Shown here piece after piece: positions 35,476 through 44,626 of a stretch of 64,000 nt of DNA. The stretch spans positions 96,735-160,734 of the forward strand of contig NZ_FNEN01000008.1 in assembly GCF_900100185.1 (NCBI RefSeq), given 5' to 3'. How positions within the stretch are numbered: the stretch's first letter is position 1; each line of letters opens with the position of its first letter. Below the pieces are notes generated by a model. It made no database searches. It had not been told where the DNA came from and saw nothing but the letters and a program-made list of their open reading frames with translations. A program made the translations under genes and the position numbers. The stretch is from Natribacillus halophilus. GTDB taxonomy: Bacteria > Bacillota > Bacilli > Bacillales > Marinococcaceae.

Positions 35476-37413
35476 ATGATTATTTTACAATGTGATCGCA
35501 TAACGAAATCTTTTGGTGCAGAACAGATTTTACAAGATATAAAGATGGAAATCAAAAACGGGGAGCGGGTTGCGCTCGTCGGTCGCAACGGGAGCGGGAA
35601 AACAACATTGCTTAACATTATGACCGGTCAGGAACCCTACGACAGCGGCTCTATCATGATGCCGAAATCACACACGATGGGGTTTCTCGCCCAGGATACC
35701 GGCCTTGAATCCACCCGTACGATCTGGAACGAACTGCTGACGGTCTTCTCGTCTCTTCGCGAGATCGAAGCGGACATCCGCGAGCTGGAAATGAAGATGG
35801 CCGACCCCTCCGTCTATGAAAACGATAAAATATATGAATCCGTCGTTAATGAATACGATGAAAAGCTTGAATATTTCAGGGTCTCCGGCGGCTATCAGTA
35901 CGAGGCTGATATGCGCGGTATCCTTTCGGGGCTGAATTTCGATCATCTCTCCTATGACTTGCCGGTCTCGTCATTAAGCGGCGGTCAGAAGACGCGTCTC
36001 GCCCTCGGGAAACTATTACTTTCCAAACCGGACCTTCTTATTCTGGACGAGCCGACCAACCATCTGGACATCGAAACGTTAACATGGCTGGAAAATTACT
36101 TGAACGGTTATGAAGGCGCCGTCTTGATCGTCTCCCACGATCGCTACTTTTTGGATAAAATCGTCACGAAAGTGTACGAAATCGCTCATACGAAAGCCAC
36201 GTTGTATCACGGCAACTACAGTCAATTCCTGGAGAAACGGGCTAAAGACGTGGGGCTCCAGCAGAAGGCGTATGACAAACAACAAGATGAAATTGCGCAA
36301 ATGGAAACGTTCATTGCCAAAAACATCGCCCGTGCTTCTACGTCAAAACGGGCGCAAAGCCGGCGCAAACAGCTGGAAAACATGGAGCGGGTCGAAGCGC
36401 CTCTCGCGGATCCCAAAAGCGCGTCGATGTCTTTTGAAATCGCACAGGCGAGTGGTAACGACGTGCTTTCCGCGCATAGGCTTACATTTTCTTACCCCGG
36501 GAATGATCCTCTGTTCAGTGATATCGACCTGGCTGTGAACAAAGGAGAAAACGTCGCGATCATTGGCCCTAACGGCACAGGTAAAACGACTTTCCTTAAA
36601 ATTCTCGGCGATCGACTCGAAGCTTCTGCAGGAGAGGTTCACTACGGAAGCAAAGTCACCGTCGGCTATTATGACCAGGAGCAAACGCAGCTCAACCCGA
36701 AAAAGACAGCGCTCGATGAATTGTGGGATGAGCACCCACGCATCATAGAAAAAGAAATTCGCGCGGTGTTGGGACGGTTTCTTTTCAGTGGAGAGGATGT
36801 GTATAAACTTGTCCACAATCTCAGCGGCGGTGAAAAAGCGCGGCTCACCCTTGCCAAACTGATGATGCAAAAAGCCAACCTGCTCCTTTTCGATGAACCG
36901 ACGAACCACCTCGATCTTGATAGCAAAGAAATTCTGGAAGGGGCTCTTCTTGAGTATCCGGGGACGATGGTGTTCATTTCACATGACCGGTATTTCCTAA
37001 ACCGGATGTCCACACGCACCATCGAATTTTCCCGGGAGCAACAATTGCATACCTACCTCGGCAACTACGATTACTATTTGGAAAAGAAAGCGGAGGAAAA
37101 GGAACGGGCTCTCCTGCAAACCGAATCAACAAAAGCACCTGCCACCGAAAGTTCGGATAAAAGCGCATTTGAACAGGACAAAGAGGACAAAAAAGCGGCG
37201 CGCAGGCGCCGCCGGGACATCGAAGCCACCGAGGAAAAGATCAGCCAACTCGAAGAAGAAACGGAAGCCCTGCAATCATCACTGCTTGACCCTGATATCT
37301 ACGAAGACTTCCCCCGTGCCGCCCGTATTCAGGAAGACATCGAGGAGAAGGAAGCGGAATTGGAACGACTCATGGATCACTGGGAAACATTGCAGCTAGA
37401 GGACTCCGAATGA
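35476..37413 (+). CDS. ydiF: ABC-F family ATPase, YdiF-like
   Basis: A 645-residue soluble protein with two ABC domains and no membrane segment. Walker A motifs are VGRNGSGKTTLL (about 38) and IGPNGTGKTTFL (about 358); signatures LSGGQKTR and LSGGEKAR; Walker B with DEPTNHLD in both. Between them is the long helical linker and at the C-terminus a charged coiled coil. ABC-F proteins act on ribosomes, and the ydiF group is usually housekeeping, not antibiotic resistance. I use the ATG at 35476, since the one at 35467 touches the ribosome site AAAGG. Confidence 0.95.
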   Translation: MIILQCDRITKSFGAEQILQDIKMEIKNGERVALVGRNGSGKTTLLNIMTGQEPYDSGSIMMPKSHTMGFLAQDTGLESTRTIWNELLTVFSSLREIEADIRELEMKMADPSVYENDKIYESVVNEYDEKLEYFRVSGGYQYEADMRGILSGLNFDHLSYDLPVSSLSGGQKTRLALGKLLLSKPDLLILDEPTNHLDIETLTWLENYLNGYEGAVLIVSHDRYFLDKIVTKVYEIAHTKATLYHGNYSQFLEKRAKDVGLQQKAYDKQQDEIAQMETFIAKNIARASTSKRAQSRRKQLENMERVEAPLADPKSASMSFEIAQASGNDVLSAHRLTFSYPGNDPLFSDIDLAVNKGENVAIIGPNGTGKTTFLKILGDRLEASAGEVHYGSKVTVGYYDQEQTQLNPKKTALDELWDEHPRIIEKEIRAVLGRFLFSGEDVYKLVHNLSGGEKARLTLAKLMMQKANLLLFDEPTNHLDLDSKEILEGALLEYPGTMVFISHDRYFLNRMSTRTIEFSREQQLHTYLGNYDYYLEKKAEEKERALLQTESTKAPATESSDKSAFEQDKEDKKAARRRRRDIEATEEKISQLEEETEALQSSLLDPDIYEDFPRAARIQEDIEEKEAELERLMDHWETLQLEDSE

Positions 37414-37422
37414 ATGATCGGG

Positions 37423-37627
37423 CTTTCCACAGTTTCCACAGAGTTATGCACAAATGATCCCCTGATCAGGCGGTTATCCTAGGGCTTTACCCACAGAACA
37501 GCCAAATGATCCACAGTTTGGCTGTTCACAAGTGCAGCGTTGTTGGCAGTGGATAGGGGCGATTTATCCCCAACGTGCACAATTTTATTTTCCACATCAC
37601 TCAAACAAATGCTTTACTTTTTCCACA
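37423..37627. other. Cluster of DnaA-box-like nonamers
   Basis: Six sequences differ from TTATCCACA by at most one base: TTATGCACA (37444), TTACCCACA (37487), TGATCCACA (37507), TTATCCCCA (37564), TTTTCCACA (37588) and TTTTCCACA (37619). Two more with two changes begin at 37423 and 37432. All face the same way. They fill the gap between the convergent ends of ydiF and the PBP gene and reach into the latter's C-terminus. B. subtilis has similar DnaA-binding clusters away from oriC that limit initiation. No dnaA/dnaN is nearby, so this is not an origin of the usual type. Confidence 0.55.
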
Positions 37628-39570
37628 GTATATGCACTGCCGCCACGGTCAGCGACATCTTCGATCATCATGGAAACGAGCAGGCCTTCGTCTTCATAAT
37701 CATATGCCACGAACCAGCCATTTTGTAAGTCCTCTGTGTTTTCATCTTCCTGGGAAGTCTTCAGCTCCGCTGTCCCTGTTTTCCCGGCAATCGTGATATC
37801 ATCCATGACCGGTTCATATGCAGAGCCTTGGTCATCTTCAACAACGCCGCGCAACCCTTCGGTAATGATGTCAATATCTTCAGATGGCGTTACCGACTCG
37901 TGCCAAATCTCCGGGGATTCATCCTCAACTTCCAGCGTCGGCGCTAACATATCCCCATCATTCAGGAATGGTGTGAATGCTGCGGCCAAATGAAGCGGAG
38001 ACATCAGCATTTCCCCTTGGCCGTAACCGGTATCGGCGAGCAGCATATCCTCATCCAGGCCATTGTCGGCGAGCTCGGATTCACTGACCGGGAATTCATA
38101 CGGTACATTTTCTTCAAACCCAAAATGTTGCATGCCCTCCGCAAAGTCACTGCTGCCCGTATCAAGCGCAGCTTGTGCAAAATAAATGTTGTCGGACGTT
38201 ATCAATGCATCCTCCAGATCAACTTCCGTTAATCGATCGGATACGCGCGTCACTTCGTATTCACCCCAACTGTCATCCGGTTGCCAACTTTCGCCTTCAA
38301 TATTTTTTACTTCTTCAGCATCCAGGCTATCATCCTCCAGAGCAATCGAAGCCGTCAGCGGCTTGATCGTAGAACCGGGAGAGTACAGATTGTTAAAATT
38401 TGCCGAAAAAGGCGATTCCGGATCTTCATTGGCTTCCTCGAACGCTCCTTCCGGCCAGCCAAACACAAAATGATTCGGATCATACGTCGGGGTACTCACC
38501 AGACCAATGGTTTCACCCGTTTCAGGGTGCAGGGCTACACCGGCCCCGGAGTCGCCGTCCATCTCCGAAAACATGCTCTCCTGAAAATCAGCGTCAATGG
38601 TTGTCACCACATCCTCGCCGTCTTCGACTTCTTTTTCGGCAATCACTTCTTCACTTTCCGGAATGATAATCTCCCAGCCGGTAGATCCCCGCAACGTCTC
38701 TTCATAAACATTTTCCAGGCCACTGCTTCCTACAACGGAACCAGCGTCGTATTCATCCGACGGCAATTCCTCTAAATCGTCGGCATTCACTTCACGAATA
38801 TAACCCGTGATGTGGGCAGCTTCTTCAGCAAGCGGATAATAGCGCGATGTGGATTCCTGAATCATCACGCCGTCACTTTCCAGAAGCGCTTCGACGGTGT
38901 CACCCTCGCCTGGCTGAAGCTTGGTTACAGGTACAAACGTTTCGTCCCCAACCCAGTCAGCTTCAAGTTCAGTTTCGATGTCCTCTTCGGATACGTCTGT
39001 AATCTCGGATACCTCTTCAACGGTATCTTCGTCCATTTCACCGGGCACGAGCCCGACTTCATCCACGGACGTATTGACAGCAAGACCGTCTTCATCCTGA
39101 TCGAGAATTTCCCCGCGCTCAGGTTCTTCAGATATCACTTCTACGGTATCCCCATCCTCAAGTTCCGGAAAAATAAACGACGAATCCCAGTTTATTTTCC
39201 ACATATCGCCATCCTCGGTCTCTTCTTCAACGAAATCGGCTTCACCGTCAAAAGCAACCTCCCCCGCGACGGTTTGCATGGAAACTTCATACGGACGGGG
39301 CGCTTCTTCCTCCTCTTCCTCTTCGGGAATGGCGGTTGTTGTAACGCTTAGATCCTCGGCTTCAACGCTTTCATAAATCGTTTCATAACGTTCCACAAAT
39401 GTTTCCTGATCTATGTCATCCTGCGTCTCTTCCGAAATATATGTATACATTTGTGCAAAATCCCGTTCATTCCACGCATCCACAAATTCGTCCATCACTT
39501 CATCCGGCGTCGGCTCCTGTGAGCAAGCCGCCAGACTCACGAAAAGAAAAGGCAGTAGATATTTTTTCAT
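37597..39570 (-). CDS. Penicillin-binding protein 3-like class B transpeptidase (lipoprotein)
   Basis: A 657-residue, very acidic cell-wall transpeptidase. The start MKKYLLPFLFVSLAACSQE is a lipoprotein signal with lipobox Cys near residue 16. Residues about 22-135 form the NTF2-like MecA_N domain, then the PBP dimerisation domain, then the catalytic domain: STIKPLTA (SxxK, about 378), TSDNIYFA (SxN), and AGKTGTAEL (KTG). Layout and length match B. subtilis PbpC. It crosslinks peptidoglycan outside the membrane. Acidic surplus is expected in a high-salt organism. Confidence 0.93.
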   Translation of the reverse strand: MKKYLLPFLFVSLAACSQEPTPDEVMDEFVDAWNERDFAQMYTYISEETQDDIDQETFVERYETIYESVEAEDLSVTTTAIPEEEEEEEAPRPYEVSMQTVAGEVAFDGEADFVEEETEDGDMWKINWDSSFIFPELEDGDTVEVISEEPERGEILDQDEDGLAVNTSVDEVGLVPGEMDEDTVEEVSEITDVSEEDIETELEADWVGDETFVPVTKLQPGEGDTVEALLESDGVMIQESTSRYYPLAEEAAHITGYIREVNADDLEELPSDEYDAGSVVGSSGLENVYEETLRGSTGWEIIIPESEEVIAEKEVEDGEDVVTTIDADFQESMFSEMDGDSGAGVALHPETGETIGLVSTPTYDPNHFVFGWPEGAFEEANEDPESPFSANFNNLYSPGSTIKPLTASIALEDDSLDAEEVKNIEGESWQPDDSWGEYEVTRVSDRLTEVDLEDALITSDNIYFAQAALDTGSSDFAEGMQHFGFEENVPYEFPVSESELADNGLDEDMLLADTGYGQGEMLMSPLHLAAAFTPFLNDGDMLAPTLEVEDESPEIWHESVTPSEDIDIITEGLRGVVEDDQGSAYEPVMDDITIAGKTGTAELKTSQEDENTEDLQNGWFVAYDYEDEGLLVSMMIEDVADRGGSAYTVEKVKHLFE

Positions 39571-39726
39571 CCGGATCGATCTCTCCTATGTTCATTACAT
39601 TTTGCATGCTACCATTGTATCAGAAAAAGAAAGCCAAAATATACCGATATTTGCAATTATGTGATAAATATTGTACTTAAGTTGGATATCTGTGCTATAC
39701 TGACAAAAAACGAAAGGAAGTGGGCG

Positions 39727-40635
39727 ATGAGAAAAATTAAAGAACGCGAGCCGTCTGCCGAATTGAAAATTTTGCGATTGTTGCATCCGCGTATGCAGCT
39801 CCCCGACCGGCAATATTATTTGCATCTTGAAAAGGGGTATGCCGGTGAGTTACAGATGGACGCCTGGATTGAGCAAGGGCTTGTCAACGATTGCCTTGTC
39901 GTCAACGATCTGTTGCTCGAACACAAGCGAAAGGTTTTTCAAATTGATTCGCTCCTTATTTTTCAAGAAATGATTCATGTCTTTGATTCCAAAAATTTTG
40001 AAGGCGATTTCTATGTTGACGCTAATACATGGTCCTCGCTCGCGGGTCGTGAAATAAATAACCCGTTATATCAGATGGAAAGAGCCAAATCCCTCTTGCG
40101 TCAATTGCTCCAACGGCGTCTTGGCATAAACCTCCCGATCGAATCCTTCCTTATTTTTATCAACCCCGAGTTTACACTCTACAATGCCCAACCGAAATTA
40201 CCCGCGGTTTTCCACAGCCAACTTAAACCATTTATGAAAAAATTAAACAATATTGACTCGAAACTTAATCGGGGCGATGAAAAGCTGGCTGAGCAGTTGG
40301 TTGCGCTGCATTCAGACGAGCCACCTAATATCGAGAAGCCGAAGTACAGCTTTGAGCAATTGAAAAAAGGTGTTGTTTGCGGTGACTGTGGATCTTTTAT
40401 GCTTGAAAAGGGACGATCATGGGTGTGTGGAGGCTGTGGGCACAAAGAAAATGCTCAAGCCGCGATCATCCGGAGTGCGGAAGCATTCAAACTCCTTTTT
40501 CCCGACAGAAAAATCACGAGCAACACGATCTGTGAATGGTGCGCGGTAGAAGGTGATCGGAAAAAAGTTGTAAGAGCGCTCACCAATCATTTCAAACGCG
40601 TAGGAGATGGGCCAGCTTCATATTATGCTGATTGA
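39727..40635 (+). CDS. NERD domain protein with zinc ribbon
   Basis: A 302-residue soluble protein. Residues about 36-150 form a NERD (nuclease-related) domain: GYAGELQMDAWIEQGL, LLLEHKRKVFQIDSLLIFQ and IHVFDSKNFEGDF, retaining the glutamate, aspartate and lysine-type positions of the PD-(D/E)XK fold. Near residue 215 lies CGDCGSFMLEKGRSWVCGGCG, a four-cysteine zinc ribbon. The ATG at 39727 has GGAAGTGGGCG upstream. Function unproved; such proteins are thought to process nucleic acid. It is transcribed alone. Confidence 0.85.
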   Translation: MRKIKEREPSAELKILRLLHPRMQLPDRQYYLHLEKGYAGELQMDAWIEQGLVNDCLVVNDLLLEHKRKVFQIDSLLIFQEMIHVFDSKNFEGDFYVDANTWSSLAGREINNPLYQMERAKSLLRQLLQRRLGINLPIESFLIFINPEFTLYNAQPKLPAVFHSQLKPFMKKLNNIDSKLNRGDEKLAEQLVALHSDEPPNIEKPKYSFEQLKKGVVCGDCGSFMLEKGRSWVCGGCGHKENAQAAIIRSAEAFKLLFPDRKITSNTICEWCAVEGDRKKVVRALTNHFKRVGDGPASYYAD

Positions 40636-40654
40636 TATCGAAGTACAATAGCAT

Positions 40655-41030
40655 GATTTCAGTATTACATCTCGATATCATCCCTCAAAAGGAGATCGAA
40701 CTAGCTCGTGGGGGATGATTTGCTTGATTTCATACCCCAAAAGCCGGGCGGACTGGTCCGTGAGGGATGATTTCCTTGATTTCATCCCCCAAAACCCGAG
40801 CGGACTCGCCCGTGAGGGATGATTCACTTGATTTCATACCCAAAGACCGAATCGGATAGACCGCGGGGGATGATTCACTTGATTTCATACCCCAAAACCC
40901 AAACCGACTACCCCGCGGGGGATGATTCCCCTGACTCCATACCCCAAAGCCCGGGCGGAACTCACTCAGAGGGTCAAGACGCACGATGCCATACCCCAAA
41001 ACCCGGGCTGAACCAAACCGACGACAAAAC
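40655..41030. repeat. Array of about six 52-bp palindromic units
   Basis: GGGATGATT-type left arms begin at 40712, 40764, 40816, 40867 and 40919, and a degenerate one at 40971: intervals 52, 52, 51, 52 and 52. Each unit has GGGGATGATT, a short loop, then TTTCATACCCC, which forms a stem, followed by about 24 variable GC-rich bases. A half unit precedes 40711. The array fills the 397-base gap between convergent genes. The apparent 89-residue frame inside is only the repeat translated. Confidence 0.92.
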
Positions 41031-41032
41031 TT

Positions 41033-42148
41033 TTACCTTTCAAACCGCAGCGGGTCGTAAGGAGAAAGATCCATCTCGCCATCCTTACCGAGAATGGCGT
41101 CGCTCATGCACTTACCGACGTAGGGCCCCATCGTTAAGCCTGAAGGCCCGAGGCCATTGGCAACGCTTAAGCCTTCAACCCCCTTTATGCTTCCCATTAA
41201 AGGGACATCATCAGGGCCAACGGGGCGAAAGCCGATACGGGTTTCGTGCACTTTACTTTCTGCTAATCCGGGTGCAACCGAAAGCGCGCTTTCCAGCACC
41301 TCTTGAATGCCGGCCGCCGTCGGGCGGTAATCAAAACCTACGCCATCTTCACGCGACGCGCCGACCACCACGCGCGAATCATTGAAGGCCAGCATGTAAT
41401 AACTCGTTCTCGGGAGCACCACCGGCCAGTCGGATGTATCGGCTTCCGCCAACTGCAAATGAATAATTTGGCCACGTTGCGGTTCAATGGGAAGGGAAAT
41501 TCCGATAGGCGTGAGAATGTCTGCCGTCCAGGCGCCTACAGCAACGAAGACATGATCCGCTTCATATACGGTCTCATTTATGTATACGCCACTCACTCGA
41601 TCTCCATCTTTTTTCAACCGTGCTTCGCCTCGAATGATTTCAGCTCCTTGTTTTTCAGCACCGCGCAGGAGGGCGTCCCTTAATTGCTGCCCGTCTACGC
41701 GTGCTGCTCCGGAGAGATGCACGGCGTCCAAATGAGCCCCTAGTGGCGGAAAAAGATCTCTCGCCCCAACGTTTGTCATGCGCGTGATCTCTCCTACTTC
41801 CGGTGAAGTCTGCCGGGCGTCATGGGCTTGTTTTTCAATCTTGTCAAGTTCTGCCGTGTCCTCACTCACCGCGAGCGCGCCCACGCGCTTGAATCCCCAG
41901 TCATTTTCCCCATCTGCCTGTAACAGCTCGACCAACGTTCCATAATAATGGGCGCCGCCGCGAGCCATTTCATACCAGGGCTGATTGTCTTTTCGCTCCG
42001 AAATCCAGGGGCAAACAATCCCTGCCCCCGCCGCGGTGGCCTGCCCTTCGTCGTGCCTATCCACAAGCGTTACATGAGCCCCTTCGAGGGCGAGATGATA
42101 TGCAGTGCTCGCCCCCACGATTCCTCCGCCTACAACGATCACGTTCAT
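41033..42148 (-). CDS. FAD-dependent amino-acid oxidase-type oxidoreductase
   Basis: A 371-residue flavoprotein of the D-amino-acid oxidase (DAO) family. MNVIVVGGGIVGASTAYHLA is the FAD-binding Rossmann motif, VDRHDEGQATAAGAGIV continues the site, and FRPVGPDDVPLMGSIKGVEG with NGLGPSGLTMGPYVG near the end is the second FAD contact. The members oxidise glycine, sarcosine or D-amino acids, mostly with H2O2 release. No thi genes surround it, so thiazole synthesis (glycine oxidase ThiO) is not supported. It is 15 bases downstream of the PHP gene. Confidence 0.9.
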   Translation of the reverse strand: MNVIVVGGGIVGASTAYHLALEGAHVTLVDRHDEGQATAAGAGIVCPWISERKDNQPWYEMARGGAHYYGTLVELLQADGENDWGFKRVGALAVSEDTAELDKIEKQAHDARQTSPEVGEITRMTNVGARDLFPPLGAHLDAVHLSGAARVDGQQLRDALLRGAEKQGAEIIRGEARLKKDGDRVSGVYINETVYEADHVFVAVGAWTADILTPIGISLPIEPQRGQIIHLQLAEADTSDWPVVLPRTSYYMLAFNDSRVVVGASREDGVGFDYRPTAAGIQEVLESALSVAPGLAESKVHETRIGFRPVGPDDVPLMGSIKGVEGLSVANGLGPSGLTMGPYVGKCMSDAILGKDGEMDLSPYDPLRFER

Positions 42149-42163
42149 TTTTGGCCTCCTCTT

Positions 42164-42970
42164 TTATAACGCTACGCTCACTGGCTTTTTCTCCCGAAAT
42201 AACCACCATTCCGTAAAGCCGATATCCTTAAGTTTTGCCCTTACGGCTTCCAGATCATCGCCCACTCTCCGGGGGTGATGCGCATCTGATCCCATCGTAA
42301 CCGGAACACCGTAAAAACAGGCGCGTTCCAGTATGTCCTCGGAAGGATACCAGCCTCCACAGGCCTTCATTTTTCCGGATGTATTCACCTCAATCGCTAC
42401 TTGCTCCTCGGCAATGGTCTGCAGCGCGTTCTCAACTTTATTCGTCTGAATATCCGTGATTTCCGGACAGAATCCCTTAATCGCGTCAATATGGCCGAGC
42501 ACTTGATAATCCCCAGATCGTGCTGAGGCGGCAATCAGATCAAAATACGCTTCTTTTACTTTGAAAAGATCTTCGTCGTCAGCGCCTTTCCAACGATCTC
42601 GATCGAAAATATTTCGGCCAAACGTGTAGTGCACCGAGCCGATGACGTAATCCAACGGATATTTTTGTAGTTGCCTTCTATATGACGCCACACCCTCCGG
42701 CAAAAAGTCAGCTTCAACACCGAGCAGGACCTCGATCCTGTCGGCGTACTTTTCTTTTAGCCGTAAAACGTCTTTCACATAGGCCGGAAATTCCCGCTTT
42801 TCCATTGCAATTCCCGGATCCGCTTGTTCTTTGTCACTATGAAAAAACGGAGAATGGTCGGAGATCCCTATAGCATCCAGCCCTTGATCCAAGGCGGCAA
42901 GTACATAATCTTCGACCTCTCCCACCGCGTGTCCGCACCGTTCATGATGGGTATGCAAATCGAATCTCAT
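42164..42970 (-). CDS. PHP-domain phosphoesterase, histidinol-phosphatase-like
   Basis: A 268-residue metal-dependent hydrolase. FDLHTHHERCGHA (HxH) at the start, GISDHSPFFHS near 37, GVEADFL near 88, GSVHY near 113, LGHIDAIKG near 160 and GSDAHHP near 230 contribute the expected His/Asp metal ligands of the PHP fold. Related Bacillaceae proteins are labelled histidinol phosphatase; no his genes are near, so the substrate is open. It probably heads a two-gene unit with the FAD oxidoreductase. Confidence 0.85.
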   Translation of the reverse strand: MRFDLHTHHERCGHAVGEVEDYVLAALDQGLDAIGISDHSPFFHSDKEQADPGIAMEKREFPAYVKDVLRLKEKYADRIEVLLGVEADFLPEGVASYRRQLQKYPLDYVIGSVHYTFGRNIFDRDRWKGADDEDLFKVKEAYFDLIAASARSGDYQVLGHIDAIKGFCPEITDIQTNKVENALQTIAEEQVAIEVNTSGKMKACGGWYPSEDILERACFYGVPVTMGSDAHHPRRVGDDLEAVRAKLKDIGFTEWWLFREKKPVSVAL

Positions 42971-43174
42971 TTTCAGTGTTCTCCAATCCTAAGTATCATT
43001 TTCATTTTACACCCGGGGTTGCAGAAGCTCAAGCTGGGCGACACTGAAGGTACATGATTCAATTGGCTCACCTCATATCCGGAAACGACATAAATTATTT
43101 AAAGCAACCATGCTTTCTTTTCTTTCAAAAACGATGTAGGCTTGCTATGATATAAAGGAGGCTTACGATTAAGC

Positions 43175-43213
43175 ATGAACGGATTGAACAGCCAAAAGGG
43201 TGAACGACTATGA
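43175..43213 (+). CDS. Possible 12-residue leader peptide overlapping murB start
   Basis: Behind AAAGGAGG (43154-43161) an ATG opens a frame that reads [12 protein letters not shown] and stops in TGA at 43211-43213, overlapping the murB ATG (ATGA). The 13-base spacing is longer than ideal. It could couple murB translation; it may equally be chance. Confidence 0.3.
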   Translation: MNGLNSQKGERL

Positions 43214-44121
43214 GCGAAGATAAAATATATGAAGCGTTAACAGATTCATTACCGGACGAATGTATCCGCAGGAATGAACCCCTTGATAAGTATACACACA
43301 CGAAAACGGGGGGGAGAGCGGATTATCTCGTTTTGCCGTATACGTATGAAGAAGCGAGCGCCGTGACCGCTCTCGCCTATGAATGGGATATCCCCCTTAC
43401 CATGCTGGGTAACGGATCGAACTTAATCATACGGGATGGCGGTATTCGGGGGATAGTGCTCCATTTTTCCCATTTAAGCAAAATAACCGTCGACGACGAT
43501 ACCATCATTGCCCAAAGCGGCTCTGCCATTATCGATGTTTCGAGAACAGCCTTGTCTCGCTCACTTACGGGCATGGAATTCGCCTGTGGCATTCCCGGGT
43601 CGGTAGGCGGTGCGCTCGTTATGAACGCGGGCGCCTATGGCGGAGAAGTCTCACAAGTGCTCGTGAACGCGACGCTTTTAACCCCATCCGGAGAGATTGT
43701 GACGCTTAAAAATGAAGATCTGGAGCTTTCCTACCGCAGCAGTATCATTTCGAAAAAGGACTATATCGCTCTGGAAGCGGTCTTCGAACTTAAACCCGGC
43801 CAATATGAGGCGATTAAAGCAAAAATGGATGAGTTAACGTATTTGCGCGAATCCAAGCAACCGTTGGAATTTCCGTCATGCGGCAGTGTGTTCAAACGAC
43901 CGCCTGATCATTTTGCCGGCAAACTCATTCAGGACAGCGGCCTGCAAAAAACGCGCATCGGCGGGGCCGAGGTGTCGGGGAAACATGCGGGATTCATCGT
44001 TAATGTTGACGGCGCAACGGCAACGGATTATTTGTCCTTGATTCGCCACGTGCAAAAAACGGTTAAAAGCAAATTCGATGTCGATCTGCACACAGAAGTG
44101 AAAATCATCGGAGAAGATTGA
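43210..44121 (+). CDS. murB: UDP-N-acetylenolpyruvoylglucosamine reductase
   Basis: A 303-residue FAD enzyme that reduces UDP-GlcNAc-enolpyruvate to UDP-MurNAc with NADPH, the second step of peptidoglycan precursor synthesis in the cytosol. Motifs: [22 protein letters not shown] (FAD), [20 protein letters not shown], and [11 protein letters not shown] with the catalytic serine, then [10 protein letters not shown]. Length fits the B. subtilis enzyme. AAAAGGGTG precedes the ATG. It is transcribed apart from the mur/fts cluster. Confidence 0.97.
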   Translation: MSEDKIYEALTDSLPDECIRRNEPLDKYTHTKTGGRADYLVLPYTYEEASAVTALAYEWDIPLTMLGNGSNLIIRDGGIRGIVLHFSHLSKITVDDDTIIAQSGSAIIDVSRTALSRSLTGMEFACGIPGSVGGALVMNAGAYGGEVSQVLVNATLLTPSGEIVTLKNEDLELSYRSSIISKKDYIALEAVFELKPGQYEAIKAKMDELTYLRESKQPLEFPSCGSVFKRPPDHFAGKLIQDSGLQKTRIGGAEVSGKHAGFIVNVDGATATDYLSLIRHVQKTVKSKFDVDLHTEVKIIGED

Positions 44122-44170
44122 TAACCATTGGATGTGATTTAATCAGCGAGAGGAAGAGGGGGATTAACGA

Positions 44171-44584
44171 TTGAACATCGGTTTTTTTCTGTTGCCAAAA
44201 CAAGAAGTAAAATATTTAAGCCCAGACGCGACGGTACGACAAGCCCTTGAAAAAATGCGACACCACAGCTATACGGCAGCTCCGCTCGTCAATGAGGACG
44301 GCAGGTATGCCGGGACGGTCACCGAAGGAGACCTTTTGTGGCAATTGGTGGATCATAAAGAGCCCGGATACGAAAAAGCGCTGAACAGTAGGCTTAAGGA
44401 TATTACACTGCGCGTGGAAAACGTCCCCATTTTCATTCACGCCCAGATGGAAGATTTGATCGCGTTGTCCGCTGATCAGAACTTCATCCCGGTCACCGAT
44501 GATGCCGAATACTTTATCGGGATCGTGCGGCGCCGGGATATTATTAAACATTGCTCTTCGCTTCTTTTTGACGGGCAAGAATAA
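44171..44584 (+). CDS. CBS-domain pair protein
   Basis: A 137-residue protein composed of two CBS motifs (about residues 8-60 and 75-130), with AAPLVNEDGRYAGTVTEGDL and FIPVTDDAEYFIGIVRRRDI as their typical ends. Such modules bind adenine nucleotides and report energy state. The TTG at 44171 has GAGGGGGATTAACGA upstream. It is 49 bases after murB on the same strand. The partner it might regulate is unknown. Confidence 0.88.
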   Translation: MNIGFFLLPKQEVKYLSPDATVRQALEKMRHHSYTAAPLVNEDGRYAGTVTEGDLLWQLVDHKEPGYEKALNSRLKDITLRVENVPIFIHAQMEDLIALSADQNFIPVTDDAEYFIGIVRRRDIIKHCSSLLFDGQE

Positions 44585-44626
44585 ATTCATAAAGATGATA
44601 CATCTCAAGGTCTTCCTGTATGTTCA

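Noticed and set aside
37423..37627. Chromosome replication origin
   Set aside because: DnaA-box-like sites are present but there is no dnaA, dnaN or rpmH and no clear AT-rich unwinding element beside them.
40730..40999. An 89-residue minus-strand frame with repeated GMKSSESS-like motifs that looks like a repeat protein
   Set aside because: It is the translation of the 52-bp DNA repeat; no ribosome site, and the repeat continues beyond the frame.
40655..41030. CRISPR array
   Set aside because: The conserved part with its loop varies between units, spacers are not unique sequences of uniform length, and no cas gene is present.
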